A stretch of DNA of 24,423 nt, from positions 1-24,423 of the forward strand of contig CAYVUI010000070.1 in assembly GCA_964454745.1 (NCBI GenBank), in the 5' to 3' direction. The stretch is from CAYVUI01 sp964454745 (GTDB taxonomy: Bacteria > Planctomycetota > Phycisphaerae > Sedimentisphaerales > Anaerohalosphaeraceae). Below, one piece after another: positions 15,365-24,385 of this stretch; the stretch's first letter is position 1, and every line of letters starts with the position of its first letter. A program made the position numbers and the translations under genes. The notes below the pieces were generated by a model. The model searched no databases. It was given only the letters and a program-made list of their open reading frames with translations, and was not told the DNA's origin.

Positions 15365-16601
15365 GGGTACCTCTCTGTTTGCGGGTTTTGTATACGTTCA
15401 GTGCGGCCGGGAAGGGCTGGAGCGCGCGGCCGAAAATGCCGAGGCTGTAGGCGATTACGAGGCCGTAGTTTGTGATGGCGACATTTTGCTTGCGGCATTT
15501 GAGCAGACGCGAGAGCATCTCGCGGCGGTTCCACATGCAGGCCCCGCAATGGATTACGAGTTTGTATGGGGTCAGGTCTTCGGGGAAGTCGTGGCCCTGG
15601 ACGTGGACGAAATCAAGGTTTATGCCGAGGTACTGGGTCAGCCAGCGGGGGATTTTGACCCTGCCGATGTCCTCGCCGATGGGGTGGTGCGAGCAGGCCT
15701 CGGCGATGAGTACGCGGTCGTTTTCCCGGAGTGAATCGATTTGCATCGTGCCTTTTACCTGTACGGCGAGGTCGCCTTTGAAGCGGGCAAAGAGGATCGA
15801 GAAGCTGGTCATCAGTACGTCGGGGGGTGTGTCTCCGGCGACTTTCAGGAAGGCCTGAGAATCGGTCACGACGATTTTGGGCGGCGATTTGAGACGGTCG
15901 AGGGCATCGCGGAGTTCGCGTTCCTTGACGACCATGCAGGCGGAATCGGAGTCGAGCAGGTCGCGGATGGTCTGTACCTGCGGGAGGATGAGGCGGCCCC
16001 TGGGGGCCTCTTTGTCGATGGGGACGACCAGGACGGCCAACTGGCCGGGGCCGACGATGTCACCGACGATGGAGGGATTGTTGATGAACTCGGCAGGTGC
16101 GTTGTCGAGCAGGGCCTGGCGGAACTCGAGGATGCCCTGGCTTTTTGTAACCGAGGTGTTCACGATGGGGATTTTTTGCTCTTGCAAGGTCGCCAGTACG
16201 GAAGGGTCGGGGGCCTGGAGGTCGGATTTGTTGAAGATGACGAGAAAGGGAATTTCGCGCTGTTTGAGCCGGTCGGATATCTGCTGCTCGAAATCGCCCC
16301 ATAGGCCGTCGGAGATGATGACGCCGAGGTCGGTGCGGTCGAAGGCGGCGCGGGTTTTCTGGATGCGAAGCTCGCCAAGGGCGCCGGTGTCGTCGATGCC
16401 GGCGGTATCGATAAACAGGACTGGGCCGAGGGGCAAAAGCTCCATGGGCTTTTCGACGGGATCGGTGGTGGTGCCGGCGAAATCGGAGACGATGGAGACT
16501 TCCTGGCGGGTGATCGCGTTCAGCAGTGAGGATTTTCCGACGTTTCGCCTGCCGAACAGGCCGATATGGAGACGGAAACTTTTTGGTGTCGTTTGTGTCA
16601 T
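15357..16601 (-). CDS. hydF: [FeFe]-hydrogenase maturation GTPase/scaffold HydF
   Basis: A 414-residue scaffold that carries the 2Fe subcluster precursor and delivers it to apo-HydA. The N-terminal GTPase has Walker A GLFGRRNVGKSS, G3 DTAG and G4 NKSD. A dimerisation domain follows. The C-terminal cluster domain has the family ligands C-x-H (ACSHHP) and H-C-x2-C (IHCGACMW). Start ATG overlaps the aspA stop as ATGA. Length and motifs are normal for the family. Confidence 0.95.
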   Translation of the reverse strand: MTQTTPKSFRLHIGLFGRRNVGKSSLLNAITRQEVSIVSDFAGTTTDPVEKPMELLPLGPVLFIDTAGIDDTGALGELRIQKTRAAFDRTDLGVIISDGLWGDFEQQISDRLKQREIPFLVIFNKSDLQAPDPSVLATLQEQKIPIVNTSVTKSQGILEFRQALLDNAPAEFINNPSIVGDIVGPGQLAVLVVPIDKEAPRGRLILPQVQTIRDLLDSDSACMVVKERELRDALDRLKSPPKIVVTDSQAFLKVAGDTPPDVLMTSFSILFARFKGDLAVQVKGTMQIDSLRENDRVLIAEACSHHPIGEDIGRVKIPRWLTQYLGINLDFVHVQGHDFPEDLTPYKLVIHCGACMWNRREMLSRLLKCRKQNVAITNYGLVIAYSLGIFGRALQPFPAALNVYKTRKQRGTHA

Positions 16602-18040
16602 GATGTGCCCTCCGTGCCGGAGCCGGGAATTTGGACATCCGAGCCGAGCCTTGTGACAGCCTGGGGGGTAATCAGGGCGTTGAACTGATCTTCAGTGAGC
16701 AGTTTTTGTTCGAGCACTTCCTGGCGGACGGTTCGCTGGTTCTTTTTGGCGGCCATGGCCACGGCGCATGCCTTTTCATAGCCGAGGGCCGGCAGCAGTG
16801 CGGTTACCAGCGAGGTGGAACCTTCCAGGCGCTGACGGCATTGGTCCTCGTTGGCCTCAATGCCCTGCACGCATTTTGCTCGCAGGATTTCACACGCCCC
16901 GGTGAGAGACTCAATCGAATGCAGCAGGCAGTGGGCGACCAGCGGCAGGAAGGCGTTGAGTTCGAGCGAGCCGGCAGAGCAGGCCTGGCAGATGACCTGG
17001 TCATGGCCCATCGCGAGCATAGCGGCCTGTGAAACCGCTTCGGGGATTACGGGATTTACCTTGCCGGGCATGATGGAGGAGCCGGGCTGAACGGCCGGGA
17101 GGGTGATCTCGGAAAGGCCGCCGTCGGGCCCGGAGGAAAGCAGCCGCAGGTCGGTGCATATTTTGAGCAGCGAGCTGGCATGCGCTTTGAGGATTCCGCT
17201 GACCTCGACAAAAACATCGGCGTTCTGGGTGGATTCGACAAGGTTTTCTGCACGGGCAAAGCCGATGCCGGTCATCTCGCGGAGTTTTTCGGTGATGGCG
17301 AAGATATATTCTCGCGGGGCGCCGAGGCCGGTTCCGATGGCGGTGCCGCCCAGGTGAATTACACGGAGCCGTTCGGTGCATTTGTATATCCGCCAGCGGT
17401 CGCGGTTCATTGCCTCGGCATAGGCGCTCATCTCGCGGCCGAGAGTCGTCAGGACCGCATCCTGGTACTGGGTGCGCCCGATCTTGACGACATGGGCGAA
17501 AGCCTTTTCCTTTTCCTGGAAGGCCTCCTGGAGTGAAACGACCTGCTGTTCGAGATTTGCAATCAACTGGATCGCGGCCAGCTTGAGGGCCGTGGGGTAG
17601 GTATCGTTGGTGGACTGGAAGCGGTTGATGTCGTCAAGCGGAGAGACCTGATTGTATTGGCCTTTTTCCTGCCCAAGCAATTCGAGTGTGCGATTGGCGA
17701 TGACTTCGTTGACGTTCATATTAAGCGATGTGCCGGCGCCGCCCTGGAGGGCGTCGGTGATGATATGCTCATCAAGGCTGCCCTGCGCGAGTTGGCCGCA
17801 GGCATGGATCATCGCCTCGATAGCCTCTTTGGGTTTGTCGGCGAAGTAACCCAGCTCGGCAATGGTCTCCAGGCAGGCCTGCTTTACGGTTCCATAGGCA
17901 TGGATCAGCGCGGGAGGAACAGGAAACCGTGAAATGGAAAAATTTTCCTGCGCCCGCGCAGCATGGATGCCGTACAAAGCCTGCGCGGGAACGGAGACTT
18001 CGCCTAAGAAATCCTTCTCTGTGCGATACTCGTTACTCAC
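16598..18040 (-). CDS. aspA: Aspartate ammonia-lyase (aspartase)
   Basis: A 480-residue member of the aspartase/fumarase family, converting aspartate to fumarate and ammonia. The family signature GSSIMPGKVNP lies near residues 318-328, and GGAGTSLNMNVNEVIANRTLE gives a second conserved segment. The N-terminus (EKDFLGEVSVPAQALYGIHAARAQENF) resembles AspA more than fumarase. The best start is GTG at 18040, which matches the AspA N-terminus, but only a weak ribosome site is visible. It lies inside the hydG-hydF-hydE operon and overlaps hydF by 4 nt. Aspartase in a hydrogenase-maturation operon suggests a supply role, for example ammonia for the azadithiolate bridge; that role is inference. Confidence 0.92.
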   Translation of the reverse strand: MSNEYRTEKDFLGEVSVPAQALYGIHAARAQENFSISRFPVPPALIHAYGTVKQACLETIAELGYFADKPKEAIEAMIHACGQLAQGSLDEHIITDALQGGAGTSLNMNVNEVIANRTLELLGQEKGQYNQVSPLDDINRFQSTNDTYPTALKLAAIQLIANLEQQVVSLQEAFQEKEKAFAHVVKIGRTQYQDAVLTTLGREMSAYAEAMNRDRWRIYKCTERLRVIHLGGTAIGTGLGAPREYIFAITEKLREMTGIGFARAENLVESTQNADVFVEVSGILKAHASSLLKICTDLRLLSSGPDGGLSEITLPAVQPGSSIMPGKVNPVIPEAVSQAAMLAMGHDQVICQACSAGSLELNAFLPLVAHCLLHSIESLTGACEILRAKCVQGIEANEDQCRQRLEGSTSLVTALLPALGYEKACAVAMAAKKNQRTVRQEVLEQKLLTEDQFNALITPQAVTRLGSDVQIPGSGTEGTS

Positions 18041-18118
18041 TTACAAAACCATTCCAAACGGGGCTGCCTGTTCTCAGCCCTGTACTCATTGCTGTTCATT
18101 TCACCTGTAAAAAGGCAA

Positions 18119-18388
18119 TCAATCGTGGGCGAAAACCATCATCTGGGTTTCGACACCGACGACGTCGTTGAGCTTTTTGCCCATCTCATTGCAGCGGTCT
18201 TCCTCGCCCCAGAGTTCGAGAATGAGCAGGCCGTTGGGCGAGCAGACATTGTAGACCTCGTGCAGGCCCAGGCGGGTCTTGATATTGCAGCCGTATTCGG
18301 TCAGGATATCCTGTACCTGGGATGCGTGCTGCAAACGGTCGGTAATGTGTACGCCTAGGATCATGTGTTTTTCGGGCATTGCGCTCAT
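18119..18388 (-). CDS. TM1266-like putative iron-only hydrogenase system regulator
   Basis: An 89-residue ACT/NikR-C-like ferredoxin-fold protein. HMILGVHITDRLQHASQVQDIL, then GLHEVYNVCSPNGLLILEL, then VVGVETQMMVFAHD match the small family found beside hydEFG in many anaerobes and named for Thermotoga TM1266. Biochemical function is not established. No DNA-binding domain is present, so 'regulator' is only a family label. ATG 18388 has a strong AAGGAG 6 nt upstream. It is separated from hydG by 53 bp and from aspA by 78 bp, neither with an obvious promoter. Confidence 0.85.
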   Translation of the reverse strand: MSAMPEKHMILGVHITDRLQHASQVQDILTEYGCNIKTRLGLHEVYNVCSPNGLLILELWGEEDRCNEMGKKLNDVVGVETQMMVFAHD

Positions 18389-18441
18389 TCTTTTCTCCTT
18401 ATTTAAAGTTTTATTCGCCTCATTTATTCAAGGCACATTGA

Positions 18442-19842
18442 TTAGCAGAAGACATCCCGCGAGCCTTCTTTGACTTTGTCGACCATGGTTCGGGACCGCT
18501 CGGCGATTTCGGGCGCCATTTCCGCAATGGCCTTATTGATCAGTCCCTCGCCGATCTGTTTTGTCTTTTGGGAGCCGTAATCGTCAAGATATTCCATAAA
18601 GGTCGAGAGTGCGTTGGGGTCGCAGTGCTCCTTGATCTTTCCGGGCTTGGCCAGGTCCATGAAGTCAGCCCCGGTTCGGCCCAGGCGGTAACAGCCGGTG
18701 CAGAACGACGGGATGTATCCCATCGAGGCGACATCGGCGATGACCTCATCAAGCGGCCTGTGGTCACCAAGCTGGAACTGGGCGAAATCCTCTTCCGGAT
18801 CGCCTTCCGCATAACCGCCGGGATTGGTTCTCGAGCCAGCGGAAATCTGCGAGACACCCAGCGCGAAGGTTTCTCTTCGCAGGTTGGGGGTTTCGCGAGT
18901 GGACATGATGATGCCGGTATACGGCACCGCCAGCCGCAGGATCGCCACGAGCTTGCGGAAATCGACATCCCCCACCGCATGGGGCGGATGGGACGCGATA
19001 TCGGAACCGGTTGCGGGCTCAAGCCGCGGGACACTGATGGTATGGCAGCCGACACCCCATCGCTGTTCGAGGTGATTGATATGCTGCATCAGGGCGAGGG
19101 TCTCAAACCGCCAGTCAAAAAGACCGAACAGAACGCCGATACCAAGGTCGTCGATGCCGGCTTCCATCGCGCGGTCCATCGCGGTGATTCGATAGTCATA
19201 ATCTCGCTTCTGGCCTCGGAGATGCACATTCATATAGGTTTCATGATGGTAGGTTTCCTGGAAGAGCTGATAGGTGCCGATGCCCTTGGCCTTTAGCTCT
19301 TTGAACTCGTCCACTTCGAGCGGCGCGACATTGACATTGACCCGGCGAATCGAACCGGGGCCGCTTTTGACGGAATAGACCGTGTCGATGGCCTTGAGGA
19401 TATAGGAGAAGCCTTCCTGCGGATAGGATTCCCCGGCGACGAGCAGCACACGCTTGTGGCCCTGATCGATGAGAACCTTTGTCTCCTCGGCGATTTCTTC
19501 CTGGGTCAGTGCCCGCCGTTTTACCTCGGGATTGCTCGCACGAAACGCACAGTACAGGCATTCATTTTTACAGAGATTTGAGACATACAGCGGCGCGAAC
19601 ACGACCAGGCGGCGACCGTAAATCTCTTCCTTCACGTAATAGGCCGCTTCGAAGAGTTCGGCGAGAAGTTCGGGATCGCTGATGCCGGTCAGCACCGCCA
19701 CTTCTTCGAGTGAGAGGCCTTTGAGCTCTTTGGCCTTTGCCAGCACCTCACGAACATGGCCGGCATCTTTATCAATTGACTTGGTGAGAATCTCGTTGAT
19801 ACTCGATTCATTAATGATGTTGTTTTCTACGCTGCGAACCAT
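18442..19842 (-). CDS. hydG: [FeFe]-hydrogenase maturase HydG (radical SAM tyrosine lyase)
   Basis: A 466-residue enzyme that cleaves tyrosine to give the CO and CN ligands of the H-cluster. The radical-SAM motif is Cys91-x3-Cys95-x2-Cys98 (CKNECLYC). The C-terminal auxiliary cluster motif C-x2-C-x22-C (FCTGCYRLG to KIKEHC) is exactly the HydG spacing and separates it from the thiamine enzyme ThiH. ATG 19842 follows GGAAGGGGG. It lies 18 nt after the GAF kinase, in one transcript with the other maturation genes. Confidence 0.96.
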   Translation of the reverse strand: MVRSVENNIINESSINEILTKSIDKDAGHVREVLAKAKELKGLSLEEVAVLTGISDPELLAELFEAAYYVKEEIYGRRLVVFAPLYVSNLCKNECLYCAFRASNPEVKRRALTQEEIAEETKVLIDQGHKRVLLVAGESYPQEGFSYILKAIDTVYSVKSGPGSIRRVNVNVAPLEVDEFKELKAKGIGTYQLFQETYHHETYMNVHLRGQKRDYDYRITAMDRAMEAGIDDLGIGVLFGLFDWRFETLALMQHINHLEQRWGVGCHTISVPRLEPATGSDIASHPPHAVGDVDFRKLVAILRLAVPYTGIIMSTRETPNLRRETFALGVSQISAGSRTNPGGYAEGDPEEDFAQFQLGDHRPLDEVIADVASMGYIPSFCTGCYRLGRTGADFMDLAKPGKIKEHCDPNALSTFMEYLDDYGSQKTKQIGEGLINKAIAEMAPEIAERSRTMVDKVKEGSRDVFC

Positions 19843-19860
19843 TTTGGCCCCCTTCCGTTC

Positions 19861-21156
19861 TTATTGCTTGCTACCAACAGGTATTTTAAAGCTGAACCTT
19901 GCCCATTTTTCAGGCTGTGAATCGGCCCATATTTTTCCGCCGTGCAGGTTGATGATCTTCCAGCAGGCATATAACCCCAGCCCCGTCCCCTTCTTTTTTA
20001 CCAGATCCGGAGACTGAAGTCTCGAAAACTTTTTAAACAAATGCTGACGCTGCGAAACCTCAAAGCCGGGCCCTTCGTTTTGTACCGCGACCTGAAGGGT
20101 TTCATCCTCGCAGCGCATCTCTATCAGCACGTCTTTATTATCATATCCGTATTTTACCGCATTTGAGAGCAGGTTTACCATTACAATTTTCATCAGGTTG
20201 GCATCACACGAAACCAAAGGAACATTTTCGTCGATGTCCTGAACAAAAGCTACCGAAGCCTTTTGTGCAATGGGTGCAACAATTTCGATTGCCGGATCGA
20301 TAACATCGCGTGCCAAGTTCACATTATTTGACGGAGCAAAGTTCATCGCGCCTGATTCCATACGCGACAAATCGAGGTATTCACGTACCATATTTGTTAT
20401 ATACTGTGCCTTGTTATCTATACGGCCGACGGCATCCTTTTGTTTGTCATTCATTGGGCCGAAAATACCCTCTTTGAGGGAATAGGTATCCATGACTACC
20501 GCCTGGAGCGGACTTTTGAGCTCGTGAGAGACAAACCCGAGCAGTTCGAGGTAGGCACTGGTCGTCTGTTCGAGCTTTTCGATGATCCGGGCCTTTTCCA
20601 CGGCCTGGCTGAGCCGCTCGGCAATCGCCTCCTGCATGGCGACTTGAGTATCGTCGTAGGCGTTGGCCATTTGGGAGGAGCGGAAAAAGAGGCCGACGAC
20701 ACGGTCCTCGACGAACAGCGGACAGGTCATGCTCGATACGACGCCTTCCTGAACGACCAGGTTCGTGGAATGGCTCTGGGGATGGTCGGCGAGGTATTTT
20801 TGCAGGTTATTGATGATGCGGGGCCTGCGATTTAGGATCACTTTTTCCAGCGAAGAGCCGGCAAGGTCCTCGGTGTAGCCTTTGGTCAGGAGAATCGGCT
20901 CATAGGAGGCTTTGGCCAGGTGGGCGACGACGCGGGTGTTGTCTTCTTCGAGAAAGGCCAGTCCCAGGCGGTCGCATCGGCTGATCTCCCGGAGGGCCGA
21001 AAAGAGGAAGTCCATAATATCGGAAAGGCTGCTTCCTGCTGCGATTTTTTGATTAATCTGGTCGAGAACTTCCTGCTGGCCCGGGGAAAAGTCTGTTGTT
21101 CTTGCCCCCGGTTGCTGCGCAGCGAGAAACCTCAGGTTGTCGGCTCGCTGACTCAT
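19861..21156 (-). CDS. Soluble GAF-domain histidine kinase
   Basis: About 431 residues with no transmembrane helix, so a cytoplasmic sensor. Residues about 25-185 form a GAF domain, then HisKA with His211 (FVSHELKSPLQAV). The ATPase domain shows NLLSNAVKYG, NEGPGF and GTGLGLY. The best start is ATG 21156; an upstream TTG at 21168 would add four residues. Either start lies within 20 nt of a terminator-like hairpin, and the ribosome site is weak. It is the first gene of the maturation operon. No cognate response regulator adjoins it; the only one in the window is at 5981-6364. The GAF region contains no obvious heme or Fe-S ligand set. Confidence 0.88.
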   Translation of the reverse strand: MSQRADNLRFLAAQQPGARTTDFSPGQQEVLDQINQKIAAGSSLSDIMDFLFSALREISRCDRLGLAFLEEDNTRVVAHLAKASYEPILLTKGYTEDLAGSSLEKVILNRRPRIINNLQKYLADHPQSHSTNLVVQEGVVSSMTCPLFVEDRVVGLFFRSSQMANAYDDTQVAMQEAIAERLSQAVEKARIIEKLEQTTSAYLELLGFVSHELKSPLQAVVMDTYSLKEGIFGPMNDKQKDAVGRIDNKAQYITNMVREYLDLSRMESGAMNFAPSNNVNLARDVIDPAIEIVAPIAQKASVAFVQDIDENVPLVSCDANLMKIVMVNLLSNAVKYGYDNKDVLIEMRCEDETLQVAVQNEGPGFEVSQRQHLFKKFSRLQSPDLVKKKGTGLGLYACWKIINLHGGKIWADSQPEKWARFSFKIPVGSKQ

Positions 21157-21170
21157 AAAAGAATCCAATC

Positions 21171-21202
21171 AAAAAGCCGGCCGACATGACGCCAGCCGGC
21201 TT
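21171..21202 (-). terminator. Terminator between second hydA and maturation operon
   Basis: Stem AAGCCGGC/GCCGGCTT (21174-21181 and 21195-21202), with TTTTT following on the minus strand. A second hairpin, TCTTCG-TTTA-CGAAGA, lies just upstream at 21215-21230. Together they fill most of the 82-bp gap after the hydA stop, leaving little room for a promoter for the GAF kinase. Confidence 0.75.
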
Positions 21203-21238
21203 ATCAACAATTTATCTTCGTTTACGAAGAATCAGGAC

Positions 21239-23170
21239 TTATACAATATACTTGCCCCGCGGTGTGTAGTGCGTATGCAGCAGCTTGTGGCTGATGTGTC
21301 CGCACGGGCCATCGGTGAGGAAATCACCGTACAGCTTGGTCACGACAGGGTTTTCATGCGACTTACGAACCTCGTAGGCCGCGTCTTCATCGTAGATCGC
21401 CTTGGCGCGTGCCTTGCGAATCTCAGGATTGGTCGGGATCGGCTGACCGCCGCCGCCGAGACAACCGCCCGGGCAGGCCATGAATTCGATGAAGTGGCAC
21501 TCGCTGAACTTGCCGCCGGCCTTGATGTCCTCGAGGACCTTCTTGGCGTTGGCGGTACCGTGGCAGACACCGACCTTGAGGGTCGCGCCCTTGAGCCAGT
21601 TCCAGTCCGGGACGAGGTGCTTTAGGATATCGGGCACGGGACCGACGTCCGTAATCGGGATTTCGGCGTATTTGATGCCCTCAAAGCCGCGAACCGGCAT
21701 GACATCGGCATGGTCGTAGAGATTCTCGACCTTGATGCCGCACACCAGCTCGACGACCGAGCGGATGGCTGCTTCCATTACGCCGCCGGTCGCACCGAAG
21801 ATCACGCCGGAACCTGTCGCGGTACCGAACGGATCGTCAAAGTCGGACTTGGGCACATCCGGCAGATGAATGCCCGCCTCGGAGATCATCTGGGCGAGCT
21901 CGCGGGTGGTCAGGCCGTAATCGACGTCCTTGTATCCGCTGTCACACATTTCCGGACGGTTGCACTCGTATTTCTTTGCCGAACACGGCATCAGGGCAAC
22001 GGAAATCACGTCCTTGGGATCGAGATTGTTCTGCTTTGCGTAGTACGTCTTGACCAGGGCGCCGAACATCTGCTGCGGGCTCTTGGCCGAGGATACGTGT
22101 TTTAGCATTTCGGGATAGAAGTGCTCAATGTACTTGACCCAACCCGGCGAACAGCTCGTAAACTGCGGTAAAGCCGCCGCATCGGAGGTGTCCTTTTCCA
22201 CCAGGGCCTTGTAGAGGCGGAGGATCAGCTCGGTGCCTTCCTCGATAATCGTCAGGTCCGCGGTGAAGTTGGTGTCAAAGACTTTATCGAAACCGCAGCG
22301 GCGAAGCGCGGTATTCATCTGGAACGTCAGCGGAACGCCCGGTTCGAGGCCGAAGCATTCGCCGATCCCCGCGCGGGGGCTCGGTGCCGTCTGCATGACG
22401 ACGTGTTTGGTCGGATCGTCAATCGCAGCCCAGACCTCATCGGTCGGGTCGTTGGCACGCAGGGCACCGGTGGGACAGCGGTTGATGCACTGGCCGCAGT
22501 TGATGCAGACGACGTCGCCAAGGGGCTTGTCGCCGAAGGTAACGATCTCGGTCTGGTTGGAACGGCCGGCGGCTTCGAGGACGCCGACTTCCTGGAGGTC
22601 GATACAGGTCCGCACGCAGCGACGGCAGAGGATACACTTGTTCATATCCCGCACGACCGAGTAGCTTGAACGGTCCACTTCGTACATGGGTTCATCCGGA
22701 TGGCCGAAGCGGAAGAAGTCAACGCCGTATTCCTTGGCCAATGCCTGCAGCTCGCAGTTGTTGTTGCGGAAGCAGGCGTAGCACTCGCCGTAATGCTTGG
22801 ACAGCATCAGGTCGAGGATGTGACGGCGTGCCTGGCGTACCTTGCGTGTATGTGTTTTGACCTTGATCGGCTGGGTGACCGGGTACGCGCATGCGGCCTG
22901 GAGTGTACGAAAACCTTCGATTTCCACGACACAAATCCGGCATACGCCCGCAACACACAGGTCGTCGTGCTGGCAGAGTGTCGGAATGCGGATATCGAGT
23001 TCCCGGGCCGCTTCGAGGATGGTCATGCCCATCGGGACCTTGATCTCCTTGTCATCGATGGTGATCGTCACCTTACCGCCGATGGCTTCGGGGTCGGTGA
23101 TATCGATCTTGTGCACCTTCTGACTGACCGGAGCACGCGATGTATCTGGATTGATCTTATTATCGCTCAT
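21239..23170 (-). CDS. hydA: Second [FeFe]-hydrogenase catalytic subunit
   Basis: A 643-residue hydrogenase with a 30-residue extension ahead of the [2Fe-2S] domain (Cys66, 77, 80, 94). The His-ligated cluster is His126, Cys130, 133, 139. Two [4Fe-4S] clusters use the CILCRRC and CINCGQC regions. H-cluster cysteines are 340, 396, 566 and 570, in TSCSPGW, MPCSAKKYE and EFMACPGGC. These are canonical except for serine at the second L1 cysteine, a variant also known in other multimeric hydrogenases. ATG 23170 has a strong AGAAGGAG site. Its gene starts 15 bp after the NuoF-like gene. Compared with the hydA at 6937 it keeps L2 and L3 consensus and is clearly a separate paralogue, not a recent duplicate. 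Confidence 0.95.
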   Translation of the reverse strand: MSDNKINPDTSRAPVSQKVHKIDITDPEAIGGKVTITIDDKEIKVPMGMTILEAARELDIRIPTLCQHDDLCVAGVCRICVVEIEGFRTLQAACAYPVTQPIKVKTHTRKVRQARRHILDLMLSKHYGECYACFRNNNCELQALAKEYGVDFFRFGHPDEPMYEVDRSSYSVVRDMNKCILCRRCVRTCIDLQEVGVLEAAGRSNQTEIVTFGDKPLGDVVCINCGQCINRCPTGALRANDPTDEVWAAIDDPTKHVVMQTAPSPRAGIGECFGLEPGVPLTFQMNTALRRCGFDKVFDTNFTADLTIIEEGTELILRLYKALVEKDTSDAAALPQFTSCSPGWVKYIEHFYPEMLKHVSSAKSPQQMFGALVKTYYAKQNNLDPKDVISVALMPCSAKKYECNRPEMCDSGYKDVDYGLTTRELAQMISEAGIHLPDVPKSDFDDPFGTATGSGVIFGATGGVMEAAIRSVVELVCGIKVENLYDHADVMPVRGFEGIKYAEIPITDVGPVPDILKHLVPDWNWLKGATLKVGVCHGTANAKKVLEDIKAGGKFSECHFIEFMACPGGCLGGGGQPIPTNPEIRKARAKAIYDEDAAYEVRKSHENPVVTKLYGDFLTDGPCGHISHKLLHTHYTPRGKYIV

Positions 23171-23185
23171 ACTGCTCTCCTTCTA

Positions 23186-24385
23186 TTAGTACCCGGCAGG
23201 GATGGCATCGGTCCGACCCATCACCTCGTGGGGAAAATGTTTAACGATTGACAGAAACGCGTTGGGGCTCGACTGGCCCAGGCCGCACTTGGAGGCAAGC
23301 TGCATGGTCTCGCCGAGTGAGCACAGGTCGCGCAGGTACTGCGTGGAGCAGGCCCCGCATTCGAGCAGTTCGACACCTTCGAGCAGCTTTTCGTTGCCCT
23401 CTCGGCACGGGGTGCACTGGCCGCAGGATTCGTCCACGAAGAATTCGAGGAAGTTCTTGGCTACGCCGAGCATGTCGCGGTAAGGACCAAAAACGATGAT
23501 CGAGCCGCCGGTGGCGACATCTTCGAACGCGATGGCGCGGTGGAATTCCGAGGCAGGAATGCAATGGCCCGATGCGCCGCCGACCTGGACGGCCTTGGCA
23601 TCGGAGCCGCCGACCTGTTCGAGCAACTCGGCAACGGTGATGCCCATCGGGAATTCGTAAATGCCGGGGTTGTCCACATCGCCCGAGACGCTAAAGAGCT
23701 TTAGGCCGGTGGATTTCTCGGTACCGAGGTCCTTGAACCATGCGCCGCCCTTTTCGACGATGCAGGCGACCCATGCGAAGGTTTCGACGTTATTGACGAT
23801 GGTGGGCCGCTTCATGAAGCCGGTATCCACCGGGAACGGCGGGCGGTTACGCGGCTCGCCCCGCTGGCCTTCGAGAGATTCGATCAGGGCCGTTTCTTCC
23901 CCGCAGACATAGGCACCTGAGCCCATGTGGATGTGAATGTCAAAGTCAAAACCCTTCTTGCCGAGGATGTCCTTGCCCAGCAGGTTGTTCTTGCGGCGGG
24001 AGTCGAGAACATTCTCGAGGTGGGAACGGAGATAGGTATATTCACCGCGAAGGTAGACGATACCGGTCTTGGCGCCGATGGTGTAGCCGCCGATGGTCAT
24101 GCCCTCGAATACGAGGTCGGCAAACTCGGTCAGGATGAAACGGTCTTTAAAGGTGCCCGGTTCACCCTCGTCGGCATTGCAGACCACGAACTTCTTGTCG
24201 CCTTTGGCTGCGGCTGCGAGGTTCCACTTTACGCCGGTGGGGAACCCTGCACCCCCGCGGCCTTTCATCATCGAATCGCTCAATTCACCCAGGATGCCTG
24301 AGCGGTCCTTATCGAGAGCGGCCTTTAGCCCCGCGTCGGGCTTTACGGCTGCAAATGTCATGGATTGTTTGTTGGAAGTGGTCAT
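23186..24385 (-). CDS. Short NuoF/HydB-like FMN-NADH subunit of second hydrogenase
   Basis: A 399-residue NuoF core: FMN site GRGGAGFPTGVKWNL (from residue 42), GEPGTFKDR, NAD site GSGAYVCGEETALIESLEG, and [4Fe-4S] ligands ESCGQCTPCREG plus SKCGLGQSSPN. Unlike the HydB at 8751 it lacks the N-terminal thioredoxin-like domain and the two C-terminal ferredoxin clusters. ATG 24385 is backed by GGAGGAG with 8-nt spacing, although the frame stays open to the window edge. It is followed 15 nt later by the second hydA. An electron-carrying NuoE-like partner would be expected upstream, outside the window. Confidence 0.92.
   Translation of the reverse strand: MTTSNKQSMTFAAVKPDAGLKAALDKDRSGILGELSDSMMKGRGGAGFPTGVKWNLAAAAKGDKKFVVCNADEGEPGTFKDRFILTEFADLVFEGMTIGGYTIGAKTGIVYLRGEYTYLRSHLENVLDSRRKNNLLGKDILGKKGFDFDIHIHMGSGAYVCGEETALIESLEGQRGEPRNRPPFPVDTGFMKRPTIVNNVETFAWVACIVEKGGAWFKDLGTEKSTGLKLFSVSGDVDNPGIYEFPMGITVAELLEQVGGSDAKAVQVGGASGHCIPASEFHRAIAFEDVATGGSIIVFGPYRDMLGVAKNFLEFFVDESCGQCTPCREGNEKLLEGVELLECGACSTQYLRDLCSLGETMQLASKCGLGQSSPNAFLSIVKHFPHEVMGRTDAIPAGY

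Noticed and set aside
16598..18040. Fumarase instead of aspartase
   Set aside because: The GSSIMPGKVNP signature is shared, but the N-terminal EKDFLGEVSVPAQALYGIHAARAQENF pattern fits AspA better.
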